From: Saposhnikovia divaricata | Lineage: Eukaryota; Streptophyta; Magnoliopsida; Apiales; Apiaceae | Assembly (NCBI GenBank): GCA_036435485.1 | Contig: CM071598.1 | Location: 139,604,148-139,668,147 of the forward strand | Length of the DNA: 64,000 nucleotides | Direction: 5' to 3' | In this document: positions 32,001 through 44,188 of the stretch, piece by piece | How the letters are laid out: every line of letters begins with the position of its first letter | How positions within the stretch are numbered: the first letter of the stretch is position 1 | Notes under the pieces: generated by a model | What the model saw: only the letters and a program-made list of their open reading frames with translations | The model's database searches: none | What the model was told of the DNA's origin: nothing | Translations under genes and position numbers: made by a program

Positions 32001-34682
32001 TATATTGCATTAAATTTATTATCTGTTAAACGTGTTTGGTGTTTATCTAACGTGAAAACGCGACAGGAACGTTCATGGGAACAAGCTGAATGGAACAATC
32101 CCTCCTGCATTTCAAAGGCTTGAAAGCATGACATACTTGTGAGTTCTGCAGATGGCCACTCCTCAACTATGCTTAATGTATCTTTACATATTCCCTTGCA
32201 GCTAGGTTAAATGTTTCTGTTTGAACTGATCACGTTATGCTCCAAAGTGGCTGACTATATGAATCTCTTATTGTTACTTACAGTGATATATAATATATTT
32301 ACTTTATTAGCTTTTTACTGATAGTCAAGCTTGCATTTTAGTCCACGTGAATTTGTTTTATATTGTATAAAGTTGAGATTTTATTATTGTTTCCTGGATT
32401 TGAATGGTAATTTCTAGATATAGTACATTTACGATTTTATGATTCTTTATTGGTTTCCTTTAATCTCTAGGAATCTCTCTTCCAACAATCTCAAGGGCCC
32501 AATTCCGATTGAGCTGTCCAAAATCGGTAATCTAGATACACTGTGAGTATTTTATCCTTATTGTATAAAGCCCAGATAGTTACATATTGACAAGCGTAGC
32601 TGTTATTTGAGTTTGGTTTTGATAATTTTGGTTGTTTATTCTTCTAGGGATCTCTCTAATAATAGGATAACCGGGGCCATTCCTTCGCCAATTGGTGACT
32701 TGGAACATCTTTTGAAATTGTGAGTTAAAACATTAACTTGAATACTGCAATGAGAAACCAAAATAAATTCTTATTGTATTATAAACAAAAGCTAGATTGT
32801 TGTCCTACGGCACCTTCAGTATGACTCGTTCGTGCATTGTGCTAGGAATCTTAGCAAAAACTATTTAACGGGCATGATACCAGCAGAGTTTGGTAATCTA
32901 AGAAGTGTCATGGAGATGTAAGTGGTTTATAATGTATTGTTTTAACATTAAGGTTTTTTTTTTTTTTTAATATAAAAAATTTAGACTCCAACCTTGTTAC
33001 TTTGCATCTCAGAGATCTTTCACATAACAACCTTTCTGGTCCAATTCCTGACGAACTGGGTCAGCTTCAGAATATCTTCATGCTGTAAGTTTCCATAACC
33101 CTCCCATCCTTCATGCTTCGTTTCCAGGGCTCTCCTATTCTCTCCTCGTATTCGTGTCGACGGGACATGATATAGAGTATAGACAGTATGGAATCTAAGT
33201 CTGATCTATCGGATTAAGAGCAAGGTCCCTCAAAGATTTGTTTTTATGTTATCCTTTTGTTTTCATGATATAATTTGACATAAGAAATTTATTGAACACG
33301 ATTTATTGGTAGTAGACACTAATTTTAATTGGGTATAATGAATTAGATTTTATGAAACTTCACTTGTATTAAGCTTGCAAGCTGAGTCCCCACATCTGTA
33401 CCCACTTCCGGATCCATATTAAAGAGACTTAATATTTGGGAAATTTGAGATGCAACGCTTGGATGCATATCTTTGTTTAACTCCCACATCTGAGTTTAGG
33501 CTAGCTTTAATGTAATATCTATCACCATGTTTTTCGGGAGCGAGTTGTAGTGGTTTAAGGTGATTCCTGTTGTCACCAAGTTAGCTTTTTTATTCGGCAT
33601 TTGATGGAACTCCATTGTGTAACAAGTGGAAATCACTTTAACATAATGTTTTGGCTCACTTTGTTGTTAAGCTGTGTCGAAACTATCTGTGCCCGCAAAA
33701 GTGAATCTGTGAGGATTTCTTGTTTTCTTAATAAAGTACCAGATATAGCCTGCGTACATTAGTGTGGTTTTATGGCTCTGTATTATATGTATCCTTTATT
33801 AAAAATGCGACTAGCAAGATTCATATCTAACACAATACAATGTGCTACATCTTCCTCATTACTGTTATGAGGACATTTTACACAATTTCTTGTCTGATCC
33901 ATTTTCCCTTTATACAATGACAGGAAAGTGGATAACAATAAATTATCTGGGCATGTGATGTCACTAGCCAATTGCCTCAGTCTTACTAATTTGTAGGTTC
34001 ACCATCATGCTAAAGTCTTGATATTTATTTGTGAGTAGATATGCAATGATGCGGTATAATTTATCTTATTTAATATTTGCAGAAATGTTTCCTATAACAA
34101 CCTAGCTGGGGATATTCCTGTTGGTCATAACTTCTCTAGGTTCTCACCAGAGAGGTTAGATAATCTTTATAAAGCTATCCACTTCACTTTTACGTAGATA
34201 TCGACATCCCTAAGAGTAGTTATGAATTTTTTGTGTGCTTTATATAGTATTAACTATGTTTATTCACAGCTTCCTAGGAAATCCAGGTCTTTGCGGCTAT
34301 GGACTCAGGACTCCGTGTCATGCACCTCGGGCAGCAGGACGAGGTCAGCATGTTTGCCATCTAGCAGCAAGCTCAATTCCTAGGATATTTGAACAAAAGG
34401 CTAATGCTTTATGAAAAATTGTTCTCTCCCGTGCTCATCTGAAGTTCTGAACTATGCAGATATAGTAATTAATTTAAAGATTGAGACCTCCATTTGACAG
34501 CAATAGTTATGTGTCTTGGTCCTTTACGATGTTATTTACAACTAGTGCAATCTAGAGTGCATTGGTTTTTCAATATTATAGAAGTGTTAATTATCGTTGT
34601 ATTCAGAATATATGCCGTTGACACTTACAATCTAAGAGCAAATATGAAATGTTAACAGTAATAAAAATTTCTTATGTAGCGA

Positions 34683-34759
<77 letters not shown>

Positions 34760-37198
34760 AGTATTGAGTGCTAGAGAGAAGGTTTCTTTGACTATTAACT
34801 TAAGTATCTTATCATCTTCATTTTTCATATTTTATTTGGAGTGGCGTCTTCTGAACACAATTTTTTCGCAAACATAATGCTACTTGTACATCTACATATA
34901 GACTCTTTTATGTTTGATCAGGTACTGCAGCATAAAATGATGTTGTAATTGTCAAGTGATAATTCTGCGCGGCATCTTAGATCTCTATAGGAATCAAAGT
35001 AAATGCTACACTATCTTTACCATTTTTATTCTGGATGCAGCAACAATATCCAAAGCAGCTATTTTGGGAATTGCTGTGGGCGCACTGCTGATTTTGTTCA
35101 TGATCTTAGTAGCAGCATGCCGGCCACAAAATCCTACACCTTTCATTAATGGATCATTCGACAAACCAGGTAGAGTTGTGTATGATAAGTCACTATTTGG
35201 TAATACGATATTTCTGTAGGTTTGTAGTTACGAACTCTTTTGTGGCGATTGAACAGTTAATTACTCAGCTCCAAAGCTTGTAATCCTTAACATGAACATG
35301 GCACTTCATGTGTACGAGGATATTATGAGAATGACCGAGAACTTGAGTGAGAAGTGCATAATTGGTTATGGTGCATCAAGCACTGTGTACAAATGTGTGC
35401 TTAAGAATTGCAGACCAGTGGCAGTGAAAAAATTGTATACTCATTGTCCACAATACCTTAAGGAGTTTGAGACAGAGCTTGAGACAGTTGGGAGCATCAA
35501 GCATCGGAACCTAGTCAGCCTCCAAGGGTATTCACTGTCCCAATCCGGAAACCTGCTTTTCTATGACTACATGGAAAATGGTAGCCTTTGGGATCTCCTT
35601 CATGGTGAGTGCACACACTTTTGCACTCTGAAAAGTTGCTTGTTTACCCCCTACAAACCACAAAGTATCAGTATTTATCATAAGTGTAATGAGGGAGTAT
35701 TAGGACTATGTGCATGGAAAGGGGCTTCGGTTTTATTATGCATAAGCTAGCTTACTTGATTCTTGTTCGTTTCCAGTTTTCTTGTTCGTGGTCCCTTGGC
35801 TGAATTGGGGAGTTTTAACTCATAATTTCTTGTTATCAATATGAACATTGAAGTGATAAACTATCTTTGATCTTACAAACAATATATGATCAATTTGCTT
35901 GAAAAGCTTTGTTTTGGTTTGTGTTCACTTTCTAAATTTCTGAATCTGTACTTTAGGCCCTACCAAGAAGAAAAAGCTCGACTGGGATACCCGGCTTCGA
36001 ATAGCACTTGGTGCTGCCCAAGGCCTTGCATATCTTCATCACGATTGCAGCCCTCGGATAATTCACAGGGATGTGAAGTCATCCAACATACTTCTGGATC
36101 AGGATTTAGAGGCTCACCTAACAGACTTTGGAATTGCCAAAAGTTTATGCACATCCAAATCTTACACCTCTACTTACATTTTGGGCACCATTGGTTATAT
36201 CGATCCCGAGTATGCTCGCACTTCGCGTCTTACCGAGAAATCTGATGTTTATAGCTATGGAATTGTACTACTTGAGTTGCTCACGGGAAGAAAAGCGGTG
36301 GATAATGAATCCAACCTCCATCATCTGGTAAGCATTCTAGCTTCAAGTTTATGTATCCTTCTACGCCCTGCATGTAGTATTTTATGTTTTGGTCCAAAAT
36401 TCAGTTACTATCTGTGTCTTAGAAAAGACAGAGCAAGACTTATTTATGTTCGTGTTACTCTAAAACACAAGGACTTCGCAGGTAAATACAAGGCTACAGT
36501 AACTACTGGTCTGCTATATTTTTTTGTGGCAAAGATAGTTATACTAAATCCTCTCCCTTCTTTTACTATGAAGAACCTCTAGTACCTGCACTTATTGTGA
36601 TTCTGGCTTTCTAGGACGAAACGAATCATGTTCTACTATTTAGCTTTGATCATGAATTTTGGTTGACAATAGAGAATTGATTATTTTTGTGTCGGTTTAA
36701 TATGATGTCTAGATGTAACCCTCCAACCCCCTCACTTGATAGACCATTCCAACGTTTTCCCGGTTCAATTCCCTCACATTTGAAAAATCCTACATTTTGT
36801 AATTCCCTGATCATGTGTTTTATCAGATCTTGTCCAGGACGGCGAACAATACAATAATGGAAACTGTTGATCCGGACATAACAAACACGTGCAAGGATCT
36901 CAGTGATGTTAAAAAAGTGTTCCAGCTTGCCCTTCTCTGCAGCAAAAGACAACCAACTGACCGGCCAACAATGCATGAAGTGGTACGCATGCTCAGTAGC
37001 ATGTTACCATCTGCCATGCCAACTAAAGAATCTACCCTAGTCCCGTCTCTAACAGATCCATCTGCTAAAGTGCCGTGCTACAAGGATGAGTATGCAAATC
37101 TCAAGGCTCCTCACTTGGTAAATTGCTCATCCATGAGTACATCAGATGCTCAGCTGTTCCTAAAATTTGGAGAGGTGATCTCTCAGAACAGTCACTGA
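29073..37198 (+). CDS. ER: ERECTA-type LRR receptor-like kinase
   Basis: A plasma-membrane receptor kinase; in Arabidopsis ERECTA binds EPF/EPFL peptides with TMM and SERKs and controls stem growth, inflorescence form and stomatal pattern. I joined 27 exons to 987 codons (Arabidopsis ERECTA is 976): 29073-29169, 29381-29519, 29608-29679, 29793-29864, 30015-30086, 30168-30239, 30327-30398, 30494-30565, 30663-30734, 30830-30898, 30991-31062, 31182-31253, 31453-31524, 31766-31837, 31920-31991, 32067-32138, 32471-32542, 32648-32719, 32846-32917, 33013-33084, 33924-33992, 34083-34154, 34270-34343, 35041-35169, 35257-35604, 35957-36327, 36827-37198. All introns are GT-AG. The protein has a signal peptide (1-28), an N-cap with SSDYCVWRGVTC, about 20 LRRs mostly one per 72-nt exon, a membrane span near 587-608, the glycine loop (661-668), Lys682, HRD (777-779) and DFG (797-799), and ends VISQNSH. 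ERECTA fits better than ERL1/2. Confidence 0.93.
33085..33923 (+). other. Longest intron of the ERECTA-type gene
   Basis: At 839 bp this intron separates the last LRR exons, while most others are 80-250 bp. It contains no recognisable element or ORF. Confidence 0.7.
34683..34758. repeat. (ATT)n microsatellite in an intron
   Basis: About 25 uninterrupted ATT units lie in the intron between 34344 and 35040, just before the exon encoding the membrane span. A pure trinucleotide run of this length is expected to vary between individuals. Confidence 0.95.
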
Positions 37199-37228
37199 CT
37201 ATCTTTGGATCAATGTACCTTGGTTAGG

Positions 37229-37230
37229 GT

Positions 37231-37263
<33 letters not shown>

Positions 37264-37264
37264 T
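37229..37264. repeat. (ATC)n microsatellite in the 3' untranslated region
   Basis: About 11 ATC units begin roughly 30 bases after the stop codon. A shorter hexamer-like run of CTCCTG units follows at 37433-37456. Both probably lie in the 3' untranslated region. Confidence 0.85.
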
Positions 37265-37940
37265 AAAACTATGAAAATATTGTATAAAAGTATGTATGCA
37301 AGTATGTAGCACCAATTATTGTAGTCTGCAAAAAATGGACAGCTTCAAATTTTGATCTGTACTATGCATTATATGTGTGGTGTACTGTATGAAAAAGCAT
37401 GTAGTTGCCTTGGCATATGGTTATGGGACCTCTGCTCCTGCTCCTGCTCCTGCTCCTGTATCTGGGAGGTTTTGATGAACTTGGCTGCACATTTTAAGGT
37501 GGGAGCATGCACTGAATTTCTGCTCAGAAATAATGCAGTTGTGGAGCTATAACACAGCCATTATTAGTCCTTTTGAAAGATAATATACTGTTTATTTGAC
37601 AGTCCACCTTTTATTATTGTGGATGTCTTCTATTTACAATGTAAATCTTCTTTACCCTCCTAGTCTTCGTTTGCTTAAACAGAGGGTCAGTTTTCACCTT
37701 TTCACTCTCTAAATAACGAAAAAAGAGCAAATCTAACTCTATTGTTTACACAATTTATTTATTATAAATAATAGCTTATAGCTCGTGCAAATTACGAATT
37801 ACTTTTATTTTACTGTTTTTAATTTACTTATAGTTTAGTATATATAATATTATAAACATTACTTTTAATATGTTGGGAGAATTCAAATTTTAGACCTTTG
37901 TATTTGTATATAAATAATTTTTAGTATTAAATCTAAATTA
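37265..37940. other. 3' flank of the ERECTA-type gene
   Basis: The remaining 3' untranslated sequence grades into AT-rich intergenic DNA. No other gene is visible. Confidence 0.5.
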
Positions 37941-38336
37941 ATATGTTGTTGATGAGAATCGAACCTTCAACCATTCTGTATAACATAATTTAGTATTAAT
38001 TTTATATTAAAATGTTGTTGGCGAGATTTTAACCTTAGACCTCTAACTTTTGGTATTGTTGTATTTAACAGTTATGATCTATTTGAGTTGAAGATCTAAC
38101 GGTTGTAAATTGGGGATAACCAAACTACAAATTATACCCCCTTTCGATTATTATATAACATAATCTAATATTAATTTTATATTAAAATGTTGTTGGCGGA
38201 TTTGAACCTTAGACCTCTAACTTTTAATGTTACTGTATCTAACGGTTATGATCTATTTGAGTTGATCTAACGGTTGTAAATGGGGGATAACCAAAAATAG
38301 GAGGTAACCAAACTACAAATTATACCCCTTTCGCAT
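37941..38336. repeat. Direct duplication with tRNA B-box-like motifs
   Basis: Two copies of about 175 bp (about 37980-38155 and 38156-38336) share the order TTAGTATTAATTTTATATTA, TGTTGTTGGCG, CCTTAGACCTCTAAC, GATCTATTTGAGTTGA and CAAACTACAAATTATACCCC. Each has a GAACCTTAGACC-type phrase that on the minus strand resembles a tRNA B box (GGTTCAAATCC at the second copy). A third, shorter copy of the phrase lies near 37955. Confidence 0.7.
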
Positions 38337-38512
38337 ATTATAGTATAGTATAGATTCCAAAAAAATTGTAAATTAAAAGAAAGTTGAAAATAATTTTTTT
38401 TTTCCTCTTATTCAGCTTAGAACTTTAAAATTTTATAAAATATAAAAAAAGTTCTTAATACCCGTATATATTTTAGGTTGTACTTCAAAACTGTATCTAT
38501 ATATATATTATA

Positions 38513-38897
38513 AGGCTAGCGTTCAAATAGAAACCAACATTAAAATAGAAACTAGAAACCTATACTAAATAAATTATATTTCATTTATTTTAATGGCCCC
38601 GCTAGGGGCACCTTCACAAAAAACGTTTAAAATTCTTGGCTCTATTCAACAAAAATATAGAAAAAAATAAAAAAAATTAAAAAAAAGTTACTGTTCACGT
38701 GCCACGTCATCACGTGAACAGTAACTTTTTTTAAAATTTTTTTTATTTTTTTATATTTTTGTTGAATAGAGACAATAATTTTAAACGTTTTTTGTATTGG
38801 AGTACCCCAAATTTGATCATTAGATTAGCTTGAAATATTTAATTTAAGTTTAGTTTCTAGTTTCTATTCTAAGTTAGTTTCTATTAGAATAAGACCC
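38513..38897. mobile_element. Foldback Mutator-type MITE with G-box pair
   Basis: A 385-bp element whose two halves are nearly complete inverted repeats, folding around 38702-38710. The outer parts match as AATAGAAACCAAC versus AATAGAAACTAAC, and the inner arms run from about 38614 to the centre. TATATTATA flanks it on both sides (38504-38512 and 38898-38906). A 9-bp duplication with long inverted repeats fits a Mutator-derived MITE. The loop is bordered by two CACGTG boxes (38696-38701 and 38711-38716). Confidence 0.8.
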
Positions 38898-39269
38898 TAT
38901 ATTATAATACCTGGAGATCGGAAACAAGATATTTTTCTTGAATTTTCATTTTTTTTGATTTTTTTTTATTAAAACTATTTTTTTTTGCATTAAATAGCTC
39001 TTAATAACATATTAATTAGACATTAATTATACCTAATAAATATGTATTAAATTTATTTTATTTTCTTTATTTAAAAAATTATAAAATTTTATTTGAGCAT
39101 TGTAATTATTATTTTAATATTATATATTTATAACATATATAATTAAGTTTATTTTTAGGTAAAATGACGACTAAAAATTGTTTACATGACGTCCTTTTTT
39201 ATTCCCTATCGAATAACACTCCAATTTCTTTTCTGATAATTGTAGTACATACGACCCTTAACTTCTCAA

Positions 39270-39575
39270 GCAATCTTTATTATTTGTGATTATGGAAATC
39301 GTAATAAATTATAGAAGTATATAAATCTTTGTTTAACACCTGTAATAAAAATTATACAAACTGTTTTTATTTTTACACATGAATAAATTACACATGGATT
39401 ATGACCAAATCGATTAAATTGAAAAAACCCAATTTTATCGGTAGATTAAATCGATAAAAAAGTTATACACCAGTTATTCATTATATTGTATCAAAATAAA
39501 TTAATTTTTTAATTTAATAAATTCTTACAGTACAATTGAACATGTATGTTATGAGAGGGGTGCCGGCTTTAAAAA
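39270..39575. repeat. Old duplicated block, copy 1
   Basis: This shares ordered phrases with 40190-40540: GAAAGTATATAAAT-like, TTTTTACACATGAA, CGATTAAATTGAA, and CATGTATGTTATG followed by GGGYGYCGGC. The copies are about 915 bp apart and considerably diverged. Confidence 0.6.
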
Positions 39576-39581
39576 GTGTTA

Positions 39582-39865
39582 CTCCCTCTGTCCCGATGGA
39601 TTCTTTACAGTTACTAATTTGGGACGTCCCACTGGATTCTTTACATTACCCAAAATGGTAACTTTCGACAATAAAATACATTATTACATCCACTACTGCA
39701 CTCCACTTTTTCAACAGTTTACACTATTACACCCACTACTTCATTTATTTTAACAATAAAATCACTATTACACCCATTACTTCATTTATTTTAACAATAT
39801 TACACCCACTATCCTTGGTCTCCGTGCCCAGCCCCCATGTAAAGAATCCAGCGAGACGAAGGGAG
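39582..39865. mobile_element. Stowaway MITE
   Basis: A 284-bp element with CTCCCTCTGTCCC and GACGAAGGGAG inverted ends (the match extends through GGATTCTTTACA) and TA on each side (39580-39581, 39866-39867). TA duplications and CTCCCTC ends are the mark of Tc1/mariner-derived Stowaway elements. It sits at the end of the first copy of the old duplication. Confidence 0.9.
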
Positions 39866-40189
39866 TATTATATATAATATTTATAACTTTTGTTCGTAAA
39901 TAATACGTTTGTATTATAATTGTTACTTTTTATGTTTATAATATTTTTAAGATTATGAAAATTTTAAATATTTAAAGTGAGTATCTTCAAATTTATAATT
40001 CATGTAAATTTTTTTGAATCAGTTTTTTTAAAAAAATTCTTAAGAAACAAATCAAGTTTTAAAAATAATAAAAAATAATTCATATGTTTTCAATATCCTA
40101 AAATGACAATATTATTTCAAAATAAAACGATAAAATCAAATCATTTTAATCATCCATTTCTAATCTTTATTCAAAATCACATCAATTTT

Positions 40190-40540
40190 TTTCAATGATC
40201 GTGAGAATCATGATTAGATATGAAAGTATATAAATTTTGCAATTAACATCTACAATTTAAATACAAGTAATATTGTAGAATTTATATTTTTTTTTGCTAA
40301 ATCTGTAGAATTTACTTTTACACATGAACAAATTACATACGTAGTGTGACCAACTCGATTAAATTGAATCAACCCAACCCTTTTCTTCACTGATTAAATC
40401 AATAAAAATGTTTTGCATTCGTTGTTCCATTATGTTGTGTTTGAATAAATTAATATTATAACTAAGTACATTATTATATTATTACTAATCAATTAATTAT
40501 GCATGTATGTTATGTGACGGGCGTCGGCGTTTAAGCACAT
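40190..40540. repeat. Old duplicated block, copy 2
   Basis: The second copy of the block at 39270-39575, ending CATGTATGTTATGTGACGGG then CGTCGGCG. Both ends use the same GC-rich phrase in otherwise very AT-rich DNA, so they may be decayed ends of one transposon family. Confidence 0.55.
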
Positions 40541-42440
40541 TACTAAATTATATTTAATATTTATAAATTTATTATAAAAGTTATGTTGACATTGTAATTT
40601 GATATGCAAAAAAGTAAGAGGTCTTATGGAGTTGATAATTTGTTAGAATATTTTCATTTTGTTTATATTATTAATTTTAAACGATTTAGTGTTTATTTAG
40701 ATTCCAATGATTTTAAATTCATTTTTATTTATTATTAAATTGGAGATAGAAAATAATTACATGTACATATTTATTATAAGATTTAATATAAGAGTATTAA
40801 AATATGTGAGTACCATTTTGAAAATGTGTCCATGAATTTAAATTTAATATTATATACAAAAAAATTCTTACAAATGCTCATAAAAATTATTCAAATTAAG
40901 AGATACGTGTGTCAGATCATTCCTAAAAATATGAAGCATGACTTACAAAATGCAATTGAATTCTGGTTTGTCATAAAAACAAAATTATCGATAAGTTAAG
41001 TCAATCGCACTTCTTATCATATTTAAATTGTGCCTCTTTTCATCATATAATCAAATTTATTAACTGATCCCAAAGAAAGCAGTTAGTTCTTCCTGCATAA
41101 ACTAAGCAATCACGTCTCTCATAATGCCTTCGACAATAAAAAAGATTCAAAAATGTTTATTTTACTTATCCAATGCCAAACTTTGCAAATATTTCTCAAT
41201 ATTAGATTTCAAAATTATTTTTAATGCGACAAAATAGATATCGTCAATATCTTCGAGAATATTGTTATTACTTAAGAGTTTAACTGAAACATTTTTTCTT
41301 TCGGCTTATTCTTTTCTTTATAGTACGTTCTTAAACATTCAAATTTAATTACATTTTACAAAAATTTTAATTTATTATATCAACTTCCAAATGATAAAAC
41401 TCAATGAATAATGATATTATGTATACGATTTTTAAAAATATTTTCGTGATGCGCGTAACGCTGCTTTGTTAGCTAGTGATAATAATGACTCTATAATAAT
41501 AATAATCTATGTGTAGTGATTATAAATTGAGTTAACAAAGTTAGTCAACAGACAAATTTTTGATGATAAATTTGTAATTTCATACATACATGTAGAAAAA
41601 CTCTAAATTTTGAACAAAAGTTTGTAAAATATGCAAGCTGTGTATTTGAATATGTCTGTCCCCTAACAATTTCACCAGGGAAAAATCAGTAAGTAGCCGG
41701 GCCGGGTAAGCTGCTCTCCGTGCTAAAAAAACTCGATACTCACCCCTACCCTCATTTGTCCCTTTCCCTCTACTTGAAATTTATGCATTGAAAATTAAAT
41801 AAATTATTAAAAATGCAATCAAGTACTTGACCTATACATGAGAAATTCTATTAACCTGAAAACAGATCAACACAGATATCCATGAGGTTTTTGCAGGAAT
41901 AAGCTGAAGTTCATATATGTGATATTGTTATCATGGTATAAAAGGCCGTGCAGAAGGAGAAGGTTGTTCGACTCTGCAAAGCCCTTGTGGGTAGCATTTT
42001 TTAAGGACACATGCATGCATTCCTAATACCTGAGGTGATAGAAAGAAGCATGATCAAACATGACAATCTAGATAAAACTCAACATTTCTAAAGACCGAAC
42101 GAACATCAGTAATAAGGTTGTTTAAATTTCAAACACTCTTATTCAAGTGACTAAAATAAACACTGTTAAGAGTATGAATGTTTTTCCTCACTAGAGAAGA
42201 GTCTAAGGATGAATATCAATTAGTGATAGAGACTAGATTTACATGGCCAAGATTCGTCATATCATATCAAATGAAACATTTCCGCATATTCCAAGTCAAC
42301 AATGGCATCATAACAGTTGATTACAAACATAACCACTAAAGTCTGGAATCAGCAAAACACCAGTTTGAAATATAATACATTTTTAAAAAGCAACAGGGTT
42401 AATAAAATACGACTTCTGCTCATCTTCTTCTACTACATTG
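40541..42440. other. AT-rich intergenic DNA, nothing recognised
   Basis: There are no sustained frames, no RNA gene and no clear transposon ends. The sequence is very AT-rich to about 41640, then closer to average composition. Confidence 0.5.
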
Positions 42441-42457
42441 GCCCTCAATATACACAT

Positions 42458-42925
42458 GACCCGTTTGACTTACCTTAAAATAAGTAACTTAAGTGATAAG
42501 TAGATAGAACTTATAAGTCAGTAGAGTGTTTGGTAAATCAGAACTTATAAATAAGTATAATGGTTGGTAAATCAGAACTTATAAGTTACATTTTCTATTA
42601 TTTTCAAAATATTTGTTTTTTAACATATATCAATGAATGTGAATGGATAGAACTTTATAAGTAGAGAAATTTGATATATACATATAAATTTTCTAATGAA
42701 CGGATCAAAAAATTTATGATTTTGAAAATTTGAAGGATATTATATATTGCGTGTATCGAGAAATAAGAATAAGCTGAAAGTTGAATGTTAAGGATACTCA
42801 ACATTCAACTTATCAACATATAAGTCATAAGTTGAGCTAATAAGTTGGGTAGACAAACATCCCTCGTAAACTCTTATATGGGCTTATAAGCCATAAATTT
42901 CCAGCTTTATGAAAAGCCAAACACG
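42458..42925. mobile_element. Possible hAT-type MITE
   Basis: A CCCGTTTGACTTA end and a facing GCCAAACACGC end enclose about 460 bp of ATAAGTTATAAGT-like palindromic sequence. The ends match only in part and I found no 8-bp duplication. Confidence 0.3.
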
Positions 42926-43082
42926 CACACAATTGCACCATCATCCTTGATCCAAGACCTAAAACAATATATAAACGAAATCACTTTATAGCTTTTATTG
43001 TTACTGATAATAAATTTCCCAACCATTTTTTCTTAATTCTTCTCTCCATCTGAACTGTCTTAAGCTTCAACTTGAATCCAAT

Positions 43083-43228
43083 AAAAAGATAATCACTCAT
43101 CAACACATATTTCATACTATTATTGGTAGTTGTACATTCCCTCCATTTCATAGAAAGATAATCACTCCTGAGGACATATTAACATACTACTATTGGTTGT
43201 TGCATATTCCCTCCATCCCTTTAATATT
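43083..43228. repeat. 75-bp tandem duplication
   Basis: AAAGATAATCACTC, CATACTA(C)TATTGGT and CATTCCCTCCATT-type phrases recur in the same order at 43083-43155 and 43158-43228. The second copy leads into the Stowaway-like element. Confidence 0.65.
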
Positions 43229-43390
43229 GCACGTAATTAGCAATTAAATGAAAACTTCCTAACTTATTCTCAACTATTTACTTAGTTGAAAAAACTTAAC
43301 ATATTAAATACTTAATTTGCTTTATTACAAAAATATGATCATTTTTTTTGGGACATGCAAAAAGGGAAGTGTGGCAATATAAAGAGGGAG
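43207..43390. mobile_element. Stowaway-like MITE
   Basis: A 184-bp AT-rich element with TTCCCTCCATCCCTT and AAAGAGGGAG facing ends and TA on both sides (43205-43206, 43391-43392). The ends are less well matched than in the element at 39582. Confidence 0.6.
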
Positions 43391-43491
43391 TATAAATTAA
43401 CATGCTTATCTTTCTAACATGATACAAGTACTAATACTATATATAACTCTCGCTTTTTTCCCGGCTTCATGTTTAAACTAAAATTTTGCAA

Positions 43492-43636
43492 AGCAAGTTG
43501 AGGTATCTCAGTTGGTTGAGCTTACTTCTAGTCGACCCAGAGATTCTGGGTTCGATACTCGCTTACCACAAGATTTGTCAATGAACAGATATTTATTATA
43601 AAAGGCTATGAGCCAAAATATTCAAAAAAAAAAAAG
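43492..43636 (+). mobile_element. tRNA-derived SINE
   Basis: A 145-bp retroposon with a polymerase III A-box-like TATCTCAGTTGG (near 43505) and a B-box-like GGTTCGATACT (43550), and an A-rich tail at 43624-43636. A perfect 17-bp duplication beginning AAACTAAAATTTTGC flanks it (43475-43491 and 43637-43653). Long direct repeats and a 3' A tail show LINE-type target-primed insertion. The undecayed duplication suggests a fairly recent event. A functional tRNA is excluded because no cloverleaf can form. Confidence 0.88.
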
Positions 43637-43653
43637 AAACTAAAATTTTGCAA

Positions 43654-44183
43654 GAAAAAACAATTAGATAACTAAGAGGTCATTTGTTTACTTCTTAACA
43701 TATCTTAATAAGAATCTTCTTAATCACTAAGCTACAAAATCTCAGCTTAGCCATTAAGATAAAACTTTAGTCACACATGTTTCTAAAATAAATTTTGTCA
43801 GCACATTTATTTTACTATTTTGTTATTCATTAATAATAATAATAATACTTTTAACATATAAATGATTCAAAAATAATAAATTTATATTAAACAAATATAG
43901 TGACTATATATATTAAAATTCGATGCAAACATCACATAATATGTTTTTTAATTTTATTATGTCAGTTATCGAAAATTTAATATAACATTTGAATATTGTA
44001 TATTCTTTACCATAGAAATTCTTTAAAATTTATTAAAATAAATAATAATATTTCTAAAAAATACATTTTCACCTTAAATAAAAATATTTTAGATATTAAT
44101 TAGGACTTTTTTTTTTGCCATTGAAATGATGATTTTATTGCTTTAAATCACTACATAGAACATGATAAAAATCCGGATGAACA
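43654..44183. other. AT-rich intergenic DNA, nothing recognised
   Basis: AT-rich DNA with ATAATAAT runs and no coding sequence or element ends. Confidence 0.5.
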
Positions 44184-44188
44184 GTCTC

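Noticed and set aside
34344..35040. Alternative start of a separate kinase gene near 34956
   Set aside because: The exon at 35041-35169 joins the LRR part in frame and supplies the membrane span, so it is one receptor gene.
43500..43570. Functional tRNA gene
   Set aside because: Only the A and B boxes remain. The A tail and 17-bp flanking duplication show a SINE.
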